Positions 1-6,416 of a stretch of DNA of 14,281 nt are shown here, piece after piece. The notes beneath the pieces were generated by a model. The model did no database searches. It was given only the letters and a program-made list of their open reading frames with translations, and was not told the origin of the DNA. The position numbers were made by a program, and so were the translations under genes. This stretch comes from DASRVA01 sp035550715 (lineage in GTDB: Bacteria > Gemmatimonadota > Gemmatimonadetes > JACCXV01 > JAHWKZ01): NCBI GenBank assembly GCA_035550715.1, contig DASZOP010000119.1, positions 1 through 14,281 on the forward strand. Direction: 5' to 3'. Position 1 is the first letter of the stretch; each line of letters opens with the position of its first letter.

Positions 1-2
1 AC

Positions 3-140
3 GACGTGTTCCGGGGCCTCGGCTTCGGAGCGGGCCTGCAGTTCGACTTCGCGTCGTTCGGCTCGGCGTTCGACTACGCGTACCGCGACTGGGGCCGCCT
101 CGGCGGCACCAACAACTTCTCCGTCAGCGTCCTGTTCTAG
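3..140 (+). CDS. C-terminal fragment of an outer-membrane beta-barrel protein, PorV/PorQ-like (5' end outside window)
   Basis: The open frame enters from the left edge and ends at TAG 138-140, giving 45 residues. The residues alternate hydrophobic/aromatic and polar, as in amphipathic beta strands (for example LQFDFASF and FSVSVLF). The protein ends in a terminal phenylalanine, the usual recognition mark for barrel insertion by the BAM machinery. The segment FDYAYRDWGRLGGTNNFSVS resembles, from memory, the last strands of PorV/PorQ-type barrels (FadL-like proteins linked to type IX secretion in FCB bacteria). The barrel class is fairly safe. The PorV/PorQ assignment is an inference from a short tail and could instead be another FadL-like or generic barrel. 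A strong hairpin terminator follows about 77 nt after the stop, so this gene probably ends its own transcription unit. Confidence 0.6.
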   Translation, partial: DVFRGLGFGAGLQFDFASFGSAFDYAYRDWGRLGGTNNFSVSVLF

Positions 141-216
141 AAGGACGAGGCCGCGGGGGCGTCGGGGCGGTCCCAGCCAGCCACCGATGCCTCCCGGCCG
201 GACGACCGTGGATCGG

Positions 217-248
217 AAGGCGCCCGGGGCGAGTCCCCCGGGCGCCTT
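217..248 (+). terminator. 13-bp GC-rich hairpin, probable terminator
   Basis: AAGGCGCCCGGGG (217-229) is perfectly complementary to CCCCGGGCGCCTT (236-248) around a 6-nt loop (CGAGTC). The tract downstream (GCCGTTTCC) is only weakly U-rich. It lies after the barrel gene and before the next promoter region, so a terminator is the simplest reading. The A-A/T-T ends mean it could act in either direction. Confidence 0.7.
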
Positions 249-426
249 GCCGTTTCCGGGAGCCTCCTCCCGCCCTCCAGACCGCCCCGTGGTGATGTCT
301 CCCCGAGATTGCAAGTCTGGGCCCGGCAGGCGAGATTAAACCCGGTTCCGCCGGTCAGGATTTGGCCATGGAACGGAGCCGGCCCGGCGGCGCCGGGCGA
401 TCTCACCCTTCGAAGCGATGACATTC
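249..426. other. Upstream region of the first GWxTD gene; no gene seen
   Basis: Together with the hairpin before it, this completes a gene-free gap of 300 bases (141-440). I see no convincing coding region. The reading frame of the downstream gene is open back to a TTG at 309, but that extension lacks the signal peptide expected at an N-terminus. A weak promoter candidate is TTGCAA (309-314) with GATTAA (334-339), spaced 19 nt. I do not call it as a feature. Confidence 0.4.
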
Positions 427-431
427 AGGAG
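427..431 (+). promoter_or_regulatory. Shine-Dalgarno site deciding the start of the first GWxTD gene
   Basis: AGGAG at 427-431 lies 9 nt before ATG 441 and only 3 nt before ATG 435. The spacing favours 441, and both starts place the signal peptide at the N-terminus. Confidence 0.6.
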
Positions 432-440
432 TCGATGCGA

Positions 441-1940
441 ATGACCCTCTTCATGACGATCGGCCGGCGTGCGCTCGTGGCGCTGGCCCTTCTGCTCGTC
501 CCCGCGACGGCGCGACCCCAGGACACGGCGGGCCTCGCCCTGGAGGTGAACCGCTACTACGGAGAGCAGGAGCGCGCCCTGGTCGAGGGATCCGTGGAGA
601 TCCCCTTCACGCTGCTGAGCTTCGCGCCCGACGGGGAGACGCTGCGGGCCGACGGCCGGATCGAGGTCCTGATCGAGAACGAGGCGGGGGAAGAGGTGTA
701 CCGGATGCAGCGGGACATCCGGCCGGAAGCCATGAGCGAGGAGATGGCCCACTCGGATCGGGTGTCGACCATCGAGACGTTCGCGATCTACGCCCCGGCG
801 GGGGACTACTCGGCGCATGCCAAGCTGACCGACCTGAAATCGAACGAAACCGTCGAGGTGACCCGCAACCTGATCGTCCCCGAGAGCCGTCCCTTCTTCA
901 GCGACGTCCTCCTCTCCAACCACATCCAGAAGGACATCCGGCTCGACGAGGGGAGCTACCTGCCGTATCTGATCGGGACGACCATGTTCCATCCGAGCCC
1001 GCGGGGCGTGTTCTACAAGGACTCTCCGCTGGTCTACTTCTACTACGAGGTCAATCCCGAGGCGATCCAGCAGACGGAAGGCACGATCGACCTCACCATG
1101 CAGCTCCGAAACGGAAGCCAGACCATCAAGGACTTCGGCGCCCGTCAGATCAAGGTCAGCGAGGGGAAGAACTTCGACCTGGGAGCGTTCAACATCGGCG
1201 GGCTTCGCTCGGGCCGCTACGAGCTGGTCGTGAGCTGCACGAGCTGCCCCGACTCGGCCCGTCTGCTGGACGTCTTCGAGGTCCGGGACGCGCAGGAGCA
1301 GCTCGCCTTCCTCCAGCCGCCGGCACCCGAGGCCACGCAGGGCCCGCCGCTGAAGTACTACGCGGCACTCAGCCCGGCCCAGGTGGACAGCGTGGTCGAG
1401 GCCATGGACGTCTGGTTCACGCCGCAGCAGCGGCAGCTTCTGGCCACCCTGAATCCGCAGGGGAAGGTCCAGTTCCTGAACCGTTTCTGGGACGGCCTGG
1501 ACGCCGATCCGTCCATCGGCGATCCAGCGACGCCCGAGAACGAACCCAAGGAGATCTTCGAGCAACGGGTGGCGTACGCCGACCAGTTCTTCACCAGCAG
1601 CCAGCGCCTGGGAAGGGACACCGACCGCGGCCTGATCTACATCCTGTACGGCGAGCCGACCGAACGGATCGACCGCCCGGTCGAGGCGACCCTCGGACCC
1701 TATCAGATCTGGAGCTACAGCAGCCAGGGCGAGACGTTCGCGTTCGGCGATTTCCGGCGGGACGGCGACTACCGCCTGATCTATTCGACCGACGAACGGT
1801 GGGCTGGAGATCCGCAGATCCAGAGCCAGGTCGACCAGGACATGGGCGGCCGGGCGTCGTTCTTGCCGACGGGGAGGGGGTATGAGCGGATCATAGAGGA
1901 TATCCGCACCTACCGTACAACCACGGGCGATCTCCCCTAG
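441..1940 (+). CDS. GWxTD domain-containing secreted protein
   Basis: This is a 499-residue exported protein. A signal peptide covers residues 1-24: positive GRR, then the hydrophobic LVALALLLVP, with an ATA site before RPQD. A long beta-rich region follows, probably Ig-like strands (for example YELVVSCTSC). The C-terminal third carries the GWxTD-family arrangement: FLNRFWDGLDADP, then FEQRVAYADQFF, then GRDTDRGLIYILYGEP (core at G391-G397). In this family the named motif is normally Gly-Trp-x-Thr-Asp; here the Trp is Arg. Molecular function is not established for the family, which I know mainly from Bacteroidota, Gemmatimonadota and Acidobacteriota. The start at 441 rests on an AGGAG at good spacing; 435 is the alternative. 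The stop codon lies within the first bases of a large inverted repeat. A second family member lies at 3967-6282. Confidence 0.85.
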   Translation: MTLFMTIGRRALVALALLLVPATARPQDTAGLALEVNRYYGEQERALVEGSVEIPFTLLSFAPDGETLRADGRIEVLIENEAGEEVYRMQRDIRPEAMSEEMAHSDRVSTIETFAIYAPAGDYSAHAKLTDLKSNETVEVTRNLIVPESRPFFSDVLLSNHIQKDIRLDEGSYLPYLIGTTMFHPSPRGVFYKDSPLVYFYYEVNPEAIQQTEGTIDLTMQLRNGSQTIKDFGARQIKVSEGKNFDLGAFNIGGLRSGRYELVVSCTSCPDSARLLDVFEVRDAQEQLAFLQPPAPEATQGPPLKYYAALSPAQVDSVVEAMDVWFTPQQRQLLATLNPQGKVQFLNRFWDGLDADPSIGDPATPENEPKEIFEQRVAYADQFFTSSQRLGRDTDRGLIYILYGEPTERIDRPVEATLGPYQIWSYSSQGETFAFGDFRRDGDYRLIYSTDERWAGDPQIQSQVDQDMGGRASFLPTGRGYERIIEDIRTYRTTTGDLP

Positions 1941-2060
1941 GTCGCTGAAAACGGCCGATATCTGCGTTGCGCTCTCTCGGCCGCTCTGCGGCGTACATAA
2001 TTCGTACGCCTCGAGCGTCCTCGGTCGCGCGCCTTGATTCTCGGCCGTTTTGAGCGACCT
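1939..2060. repeat. 122-nt long-stem inverted repeat, copy 1 of a two-copy hairpin family
   Basis: Outer stem AGGTCGCT (1939-1946) pairs with AGCGACCT (2053-2060). After a G1947-G2052 mismatch, AAAACGGCCGA (1948-1958) pairs with TCGGCCGTTTT (2041-2051). ATC (1960-1962) pairs with GAT (2036-2038). The apical part contains a further perfect 7-bp hairpin, GGCGTAC (1990-1996) with GTACGCC (2004-2010). The 20-nt 5' core CCGATATCTGCGTTGCGCTC (1955-1974) and 3' core GCGCCTTGAT (2029-2038) recur exactly in copy 2 at 14132-14196. The element starts inside the stop codon of the GWxTD gene and ends 87 nt before thiE, a position suited to termination or 3'-end protection. Confidence 0.85.
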
Positions 2061-2067
2061 CCACCGA

Positions 2068-2096
2068 CTGACAAAACCAACACCCCTCTCTAGTTC
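2068..2096 (+). promoter_or_regulatory. thiE: Weak candidate promoter for thiE
   Basis: CTGACA (2068-2073, one base from the -35 consensus) is followed after 17 nt by TAGTTC (2091-2096), a poor -10. It lies just after the long hairpin in a locally AT-richer stretch. I see no conserved TPP-riboswitch elements in the leader 2061-2147. Confidence 0.3.
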
Positions 2097-2147
2097 ACAT
2101 GCATTCTTTTCCCCCGAGCGGATTTCGGCGGTAGCTTGGCCGGTTCG

Positions 2148-2828
2148 ATGACCAGGGTGTTCGACCGCGACCGGCCGCTCCTGTGCTTCGTGCACGACGC
2201 CGCGGACGCGCGGCCGCCGGAGCGGCTGTGGGGGGCGGGCGACCACGCCTGGGCGCGGATCGACCTGGTCCAGGTCCGTGGCAAGGGGCTTGCCGCCGGG
2301 GATCTGGAGGAGCTGACCCGGGGCTGGGTGGCGCGCCTGGCAGGCCTGCCGGGCCGGGTCGTCGTGAACGACCGGCTGGACGTCGCCCTCGCGGCCGGGG
2401 CCGGCGGGGTTCATCTGGGCCAGGCCGACCTCCCGCTCGAGGTCGCCCGCGGGATGGTGCCGGACGGGTTCGTGATCGGCGGATCGAGCCACGATCGGGA
2501 GGAGCTTCTGGCCGTCCAGTCGGCGGGGGCGGACTACGCCGGGCTGGGGGCCTTCTCGGCCTCCTGGACCAAGCCGGAGGCGAAGCCGCTGGATCCCGAC
2601 GCCGCCGGCCTGTCCCGCCCGTTGGACGGCCTCGAGATCCCCGTCCTGGCGATCGGGGGGATGGGCCCGGAGACCGTCCGGCGGGCGCTCGAGATCCCGT
2701 CGGTGACCGGGGTGGCGGTATCCGGGGCGATTCAGTCCGCCGAGGACCCCGGCACCGCGATCCTAGCCCTGTTCGCCGCCCTGCGGGCGGCCTGGGAGGC
2801 CGTTCGCCGGCCCCCGAGCCCCTCGTGA
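2148..2828 (+). CDS. thiE: Thiamine-phosphate synthase
   Basis: This 226-residue protein has the ThiE/TenI TIM-barrel pattern. ThiE joins hydroxymethylpyrimidine diphosphate and thiazole phosphate to make thiamine phosphate in the cytoplasm. Visible signatures are VQVRGKG (R44, K46), VVNDRLDVA (N74, D75), GGVHLGQADLP (89-96), IGGSSHD, GADYAGLGAFSASWTKPEA (T141, K142, the phosphate-binding loop), AIGGM (169-172) and GVAVSGAI. The intact TK loop and length favour ThiE over the regulator-like TenI, though TenI-type function cannot be excluded. ATG 2148 gives the natural N-terminus; a TTG lies 12 nt upstream, and neither start has a clear Shine-Dalgarno. No other thiamine gene is in the window. 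The stop overlaps the GTG of the next gene (GTGA), so the two are translationally coupled. Confidence 0.88.
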   Translation: MTRVFDRDRPLLCFVHDAADARPPERLWGAGDHAWARIDLVQVRGKGLAAGDLEELTRGWVARLAGLPGRVVVNDRLDVALAAGAGGVHLGQADLPLEVARGMVPDGFVIGGSSHDREELLAVQSAGADYAGLGAFSASWTKPEAKPLDPDAAGLSRPLDGLEIPVLAIGGMGPETVRRALEIPSVTGVAVSGAIQSAEDPGTAILALFAALRAAWEAVRRPPSPS

Positions 2829-3994
2829 GGCCCACCCGACTCATCTGGTTCCTGGTCGCCCTGGCGGCCTGCGGGGACCCGGCGCACGACGCCCCCGAGC
2901 CGGCGCCCGCCCCCGCCCGTCCGGCCGACCGGCCCCTCCTGCCGCGGGACGCCGTCCGCCTGGACCCCGACTTCCGCCTCTCCGACCCGGCCCGGATCGG
3001 CCAGCCCCGGGACCTGGCCGTCGACGAGGCCGGGAACGTCTACGTGCTCGACTTCGCGCCCCCTTCGGGGATCCTCAAGTACGACCCGGAGGGCGGCTTC
3101 CTGCTCCGGTTCGGGGCCCGCGACGAGGAGGAGCGGATCGTCTCCGGGATCGAGCTCGACCTCGCCCCCTGGCGGACGGTCCTCATGATCGACCGCGGGC
3201 GGAACACCCTGAACAGCTACCTCGTCATCGGGACGTTCGCGTCGTCGGTCGAGGTCAAGCCGGCCATCGCGCTGGACGTCCTCGGGCTACCGGAGTTCGG
3301 CGAGTTCTACCTCCACAAGTGGGACACGGAAGGGAATCGGTCGGCCGTCCTCCACATGCGGGCCCCGTACGACTCCCTGGCTACCACGTACGAGGTGCGG
3401 GTGCCAGTGGGGTCGTCCCTCAGGGAGGAGGCGCGCGCCGTCCACTTCCACACGGCGACCGATCGCCACGGGAGGCTCTACGTGGGGTTCTACGACGGCT
3501 ACCCGGTGCGCGTGCTCGAGCCGGACGGCCGGACGGTGCGGACGATCGACCTGGACCGCGCCCCGCTCGAGAAGAGCGCCGAGGAGCTCCGCCGGGAGGA
3601 GGAGGACAACCTGGCCCGGCTGCGCGGGCAGGCCCCGGAGATGGGCGAGGAGCTGCTCCGGGAGGCGGCGCGGCCCGACTCCCTGTGGCCCCTTCTCGAA
3701 GAGCTGGCGGTGGACCCGTCGGGACGGCTGTGGGTCCGGACCCGCCGGCCCGACGCCGGTGACGCGACCAGCTACGACGTCTTCAACGAGCGGGGCGAGT
3801 ACCTGGTGCGAGTCGACGTCCCCGGAAAGGTCGAGCGGACGGCCTTCGCTCCCGACGGCCGGCTGTTCACGATCGTGGCCGGGGAGGAGGGGGCCGGGGA
3901 GATCGTCGGCTACCGGGTCGGTATCGGAGGCATCGGCCCGCCGGGCGAGCCCGCCGGGACGGCCGCTCAGCCCACCAGCGACAGCGGGACCTGA
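2825..3994 (+). CDS. Lipoprotein with NHL-like / six-bladed beta-propeller repeats
   Basis: This is a 389-residue protein with a short lipoprotein signal (RPTRLIWFLVALAAC, lipobox L13-A14-A15-C16). A Pro/Ala-rich linker covers residues about 22-40. A propeller follows. NHL-like strands are seen in IGQPRDLAVDEAGNVYVLDF (58-77) with a KYDPEGGFLLRFG hairpin, in ATDRHGRLYVGFYDG...VLEPDGR, in LAVDPSGRLWVRTRR and in AFAPDGRLFTIVAG. A charged helical insertion (EELRREEEDNLARLR) interrupts the propeller. It is probably membrane-anchored facing the periplasm; the ligand is unknown. The GTG start at 2825 overlaps the thiE stop by 4 bp and has no Shine-Dalgarno, so translation depends on coupling. An earlier start in this frame would run through thiE and lose the lipobox. 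Its 3' end overlaps the opposing GWxTD gene by 28 bp. Gene identity is not recognised beyond the fold. Confidence 0.8.
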   Translation: MRPTRLIWFLVALAACGDPAHDAPEPAPAPARPADRPLLPRDAVRLDPDFRLSDPARIGQPRDLAVDEAGNVYVLDFAPPSGILKYDPEGGFLLRFGARDEEERIVSGIELDLAPWRTVLMIDRGRNTLNSYLVIGTFASSVEVKPAIALDVLGLPEFGEFYLHKWDTEGNRSAVLHMRAPYDSLATTYEVRVPVGSSLREEARAVHFHTATDRHGRLYVGFYDGYPVRVLEPDGRTVRTIDLDRAPLEKSAEELRREEEDNLARLRGQAPEMGEELLREAARPDSLWPLLEELAVDPSGRLWVRTRRPDAGDATSYDVFNERGEYLVRVDVPGKVERTAFAPDGRLFTIVAGEEGAGEIVGYRVGIGGIGPPGEPAGTAAQPTSDSGT

Positions 3995-6282
3995 CGCTCG
4001 ACCCGCCCGCCCGACGAGAGGTCCTCGATCTCGACGGTGAGCAGATAGTCGCCGGCCGGCGAGTCGGAAACGTCCAGCGAGAAGTACTCGAGCAGCGGGT
4101 CCGTGTCGCCGGTCTGGGAGCGCTCGAACGAGTACGTGATCGCGCCCTCCTTCTCGTCATCGCTGAGGAGCTCTCCGACCGCCGAGAAGAACCGCGCCAC
4201 GATGTTCCGGTCGGGCTCGAGGGACGAGAGCGTATAGGTCGTCCGGTACCGCGCCTCCGGCCCGCCGAGCCCGTACACCTCGTAGTACACGAACACCGGC
4301 TGCGAGCGCATGAAGGTGCGCGACGGGAGCGCCAGGACCTTGATCCGGTCCCAGCGGACGAACGGGTTCGCCGGATCGGCCGCCGGCTCGACGCGGCTCG
4401 CCGGCACCAGCCCCGACATGGACAAGGAGCCGGTCGAGAAGTCGTCCACCGTGACCCCGCCCCTCGTCATCCCCGATCGGCCCGAGTTGAGGTCCGTCAT
4501 CTTCATGCCGTAGCTGTACTGGCCGGGTGGGACGCCCAGCGTCCGGACGCCGGGCAACAGGACGCCGGCCTCGCGGGGGATCGGCTTGGCGGTGGCCACC
4601 GTGACGTCGTCCTCGTCGCGGCTGGCGGTCTCCTGATCGGGACCGCTCACGACGAGCTGGTAGCGGTAGTCGATCTGGCTCCCGCCGGCCGGCCGCGGCA
4701 GGACCGACACCTCGGTCGTCGGCAGGGCGTAGTAGAAGGCGACCGTCGCGGCGCCGTCCGGCGCCTTGAACGGCACCGCGTAGACCGATGCCGGCAGGTC
4801 CCCGCCCCCGGCCGGCTCGTACGACTGGGTGGTCGTCGCCAGGGCGATGTCGGCGGCCAGGTCGATCTCCTCCTTCTCGAGAGTCTGCGCGTCCAGGCCG
4901 GTGGCCGCCCGGTCGTAGTAGGGGTCCAGGTTCCCGCGTGAGGAGTACAGGTCGCGGAAGGCGCGCATGTCTCCGGCCAGGATCCGGGTATCGTAGCTGT
5001 CGCATGCCGATCCCGATGCGCCGGTGCAGGTCGCGCTGCTCAGCACGGTCTGGCCGGTCATCTTGCTGGCGTTGTCGATGATGGCGTCGCTGAGGTGTCG
5101 CACCAGCTTGTAATCGCTCACGTCCTCGTCGCTGACGAAGTGGAAGACCAGCGGATCTCCGCTCGCCTGCTCGTACTTCCAGGAGATGTTCTGCTGGACC
5201 TCGGGGCCGGCGTAGGTGGCGGTGTCGTCCGGAGGGCCGTGACGCAGATAGATCACCCCGCGGTCGTCGAAGCCGGTCTGCCATGGCGGGACGTACGCCG
5301 CCGACCCCGAGTAATGGCGCCGTTCGGGGAGATCGATGCGGAAGTTCCTGTAGACGTGGTCCAGCCGGCGGTAGTGCTCGGCCAGCCGCTCATCGACTCC
5401 CACGAACGAGGCGTCGGCCAACGCCTGCCAGAAGTCGCGCAGGAACCGCTTCCGACCCTCGGTGTCCCGGCCGTGGAAGTCGGCGTCCGTCTCCTCGTCG
5501 ACGATCGGTCGGAGGTCGAACCAGAAGAGATCGGCCTCGCGATCGGTGGCGATGACGTCGAGGCCGGACCAGTACGCCTCGGCGCCGGCCTCGGGCTGCT
5601 CGCTGTTGAACAGCGCATAGGCCAGGAGGAGCTGCCGCCCCGCCGGCGGCAGCGCGGGCCCGGCCGGTATGGATTCGATGGCCGCCGTCATCCGCTCCAG
5701 CTCGCCGGCGTCGCGGTAGGTCGCCGCCAGGACGAGGGCCGCGTCGGGAAAGTCAGGCGCCTCGCGCAGCAGCCGCTCGAGCTGGGCGGTCGCCTTCCGG
5801 CGGTTGTCCTCCCCCCGGGCCTGCCGGTACGCCAGCGCCAGGTTGAAGCGCGCGGCGTGGAAGGCCGGGTCGGCCTCGAGGGCGTCCTCGAACGACCGGA
5901 TGGCCATCGAGATGTGGTCCCGGTTCAGGACCTTCTTCAGGCTCTCCAGGAGGACCAGCCACTGCTCGTCCTTGCCGAGCTCGTAGATCCCCATGCCGTT
6001 GAGCGCATGGACGGCCGCCGGATCGGCCTCCAGCGCCCGCTCGAAAGCCGCCTCGGCGGCGTCGAGGTGGACGTCGTCCTCGGGGGAGGTGACCTGCTCG
6101 AGCTGGCGGAGGCCTTCCTCGATCGCCTGCTGGACCGGCTCGGGATACGTGCCGGGCTCGGGGGCGACGGCAACCGGGCTGAAGTGCTGGTCGATGAACT
6201 GGGCCGAGGCGGGGGGCGCAGGAAGGATCAGGAGCAGCGTGGCCAGCGTTGCCGCGACCGGCCAGACGAGGCGTACGGACAT
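3967..6282 (-). CDS. TPR and GWxTD domain-containing secreted protein
   Basis: This is a 771-residue exported protein. The signal peptide covers residues 1-27 (hydrophobic AATLATLLLILPAPP, cleavage after ASA before QF). TPR-like helices cover about 74-195, with AAFERALEADP, AIRSFEDALEADP and FNLALAYRQA as clear repeat units. The GWxTD-type region spans about 255-385, with FLRDFWQALAD, then LAEHYRRLDHVYRNF, then GFDDRGVIYLRHGPPDD. The motif is degenerate: G337-F-D-D-R-G in place of Gly-Trp-x-Thr-Asp-Arg-Gly. The C-terminal half is beta-rich and looks like tandem sandwich domains (VFVYYEVYGL, YLLTVEIEDLSSG). C419 and C427 may form a disulfide. ATG 6282 is supported by GGAGG 7 nt upstream and a good promoter. 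The family has no established biochemical role. This protein is much larger than the one at 441-1940 and adds TPRs, so the two are family relatives, not recent duplicates. Confidence 0.85.
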   Translation of the reverse strand: MSVRLVWPVAATLATLLLILPAPPASAQFIDQHFSPVAVAPEPGTYPEPVQQAIEEGLRQLEQVTSPEDDVHLDAAEAAFERALEADPAAVHALNGMGIYELGKDEQWLVLLESLKKVLNRDHISMAIRSFEDALEADPAFHAARFNLALAYRQARGEDNRRKATAQLERLLREAPDFPDAALVLAATYRDAGELERMTAAIESIPAGPALPPAGRQLLLAYALFNSEQPEAGAEAYWSGLDVIATDREADLFWFDLRPIVDEETDADFHGRDTEGRKRFLRDFWQALADASFVGVDERLAEHYRRLDHVYRNFRIDLPERRHYSGSAAYVPPWQTGFDDRGVIYLRHGPPDDTATYAGPEVQQNISWKYEQASGDPLVFHFVSDEDVSDYKLVRHLSDAIIDNASKMTGQTVLSSATCTGASGSACDSYDTRILAGDMRAFRDLYSSRGNLDPYYDRAATGLDAQTLEKEEIDLAADIALATTTQSYEPAGGGDLPASVYAVPFKAPDGAATVAFYYALPTTEVSVLPRPAGGSQIDYRYQLVVSGPDQETASRDEDDVTVATAKPIPREAGVLLPGVRTLGVPPGQYSYGMKMTDLNSGRSGMTRGGVTVDDFSTGSLSMSGLVPASRVEPAADPANPFVRWDRIKVLALPSRTFMRSQPVFVYYEVYGLGGPEARYRTTYTLSSLEPDRNIVARFFSAVGELLSDDEKEGAITYSFERSQTGDTDPLLEYFSLDVSDSPAGDYLLTVEIEDLSSGGRVERQVPLSLVG

Positions 6283-6289
6283 CGGCGGA

Positions 6290-6294
6290 CCTCC
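6290..6294 (-). promoter_or_regulatory. Shine-Dalgarno of the TPR-GWxTD gene
   Basis: CCTCC on the plus strand reads GGAGG on the minus strand, 7 nt upstream of the ATG at 6282-6280. This fixes the start. Confidence 0.75.
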
Positions 6295-6317
6295 GGTCGT
6301 CGAAAGCGTCCTTGCTC

Positions 6318-6347
6318 AGTATATCGGCGCAACCGCCAAACCGGCAA
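6318..6347 (-). promoter_or_regulatory. Sigma70-type promoter for the TPR-GWxTD gene
   Basis: On the minus strand TTGCCG (6347-6342, four of six bases match the -35) is followed after 18 nt by TATACT (6323-6318, five of six match the -10). The predicted transcript start near 6310 leaves a leader of about 28 nt containing the GGAGG ribosome site. Confidence 0.6.
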
Positions 6348-6379
6348 AGACGGACGCCGGTTTAAGCCGTCCCGGTTTG
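6338..6379. promoter_or_regulatory. Three AAACCGG/CCGGTTT boxes in the divergent promoter region (candidate operator)
   Basis: AAACCGGC (6338-6345) and GCCGGTTT (6356-6363) form a perfect 8-bp inverted repeat around 10 nt. A third box, CCGGTTT (6372-6378), follows 15 bp after the second in the same orientation. The outer boxes overlap the -35 hexamers of the leftward and rightward promoters. Binding of a regulator is an inference; no regulator gene is adjacent. Confidence 0.4.
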
Positions 6380-6405
6380 CTGACCCTCGCCGGCCCCGGT
6401 AAATT
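6377..6405 (+). promoter_or_regulatory. Candidate promoter for the yggS-to-peptidase gene run
   Basis: TTGCTG (6377-6382) and TAAATT (6400-6405) are separated by exactly 17 nt. The predicted start near 6411-6413 is only a few bases before ATG 6417, and no Shine-Dalgarno lies between, so the message would be leaderless or nearly so. Confidence 0.45.
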
Positions 6406-6416
6406 CACGGTCTGTC

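Noticed and set aside
309..440. A 44-residue N-terminal extension of the first GWxTD protein from TTG 309
   Set aside because: It would bury the signal peptide inside the protein and has no ribosome site; AGGAG before 441 explains the start better.
2061..2147. A TPP riboswitch upstream of thiE
   Set aside because: The conserved CUGAGA and ACCUGAUCUGG-like elements are absent, and the leader after the hairpin is too short for the aptamer.
336..2492. A very long open frame on the minus strand opposite the first GWxTD gene and thiE
   Set aside because: It lies antisense to two genes with clear motifs, shows no domain or signal of its own, and is the kind of shadow frame expected when third positions are nearly all G or C.
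5095..6402. A 435-residue plus-strand frame opposite the TPR-GWxTD gene
   Set aside because: The minus-strand gene has a signal peptide, a ribosome site, a promoter and family motifs; the plus-strand frame has none of these.
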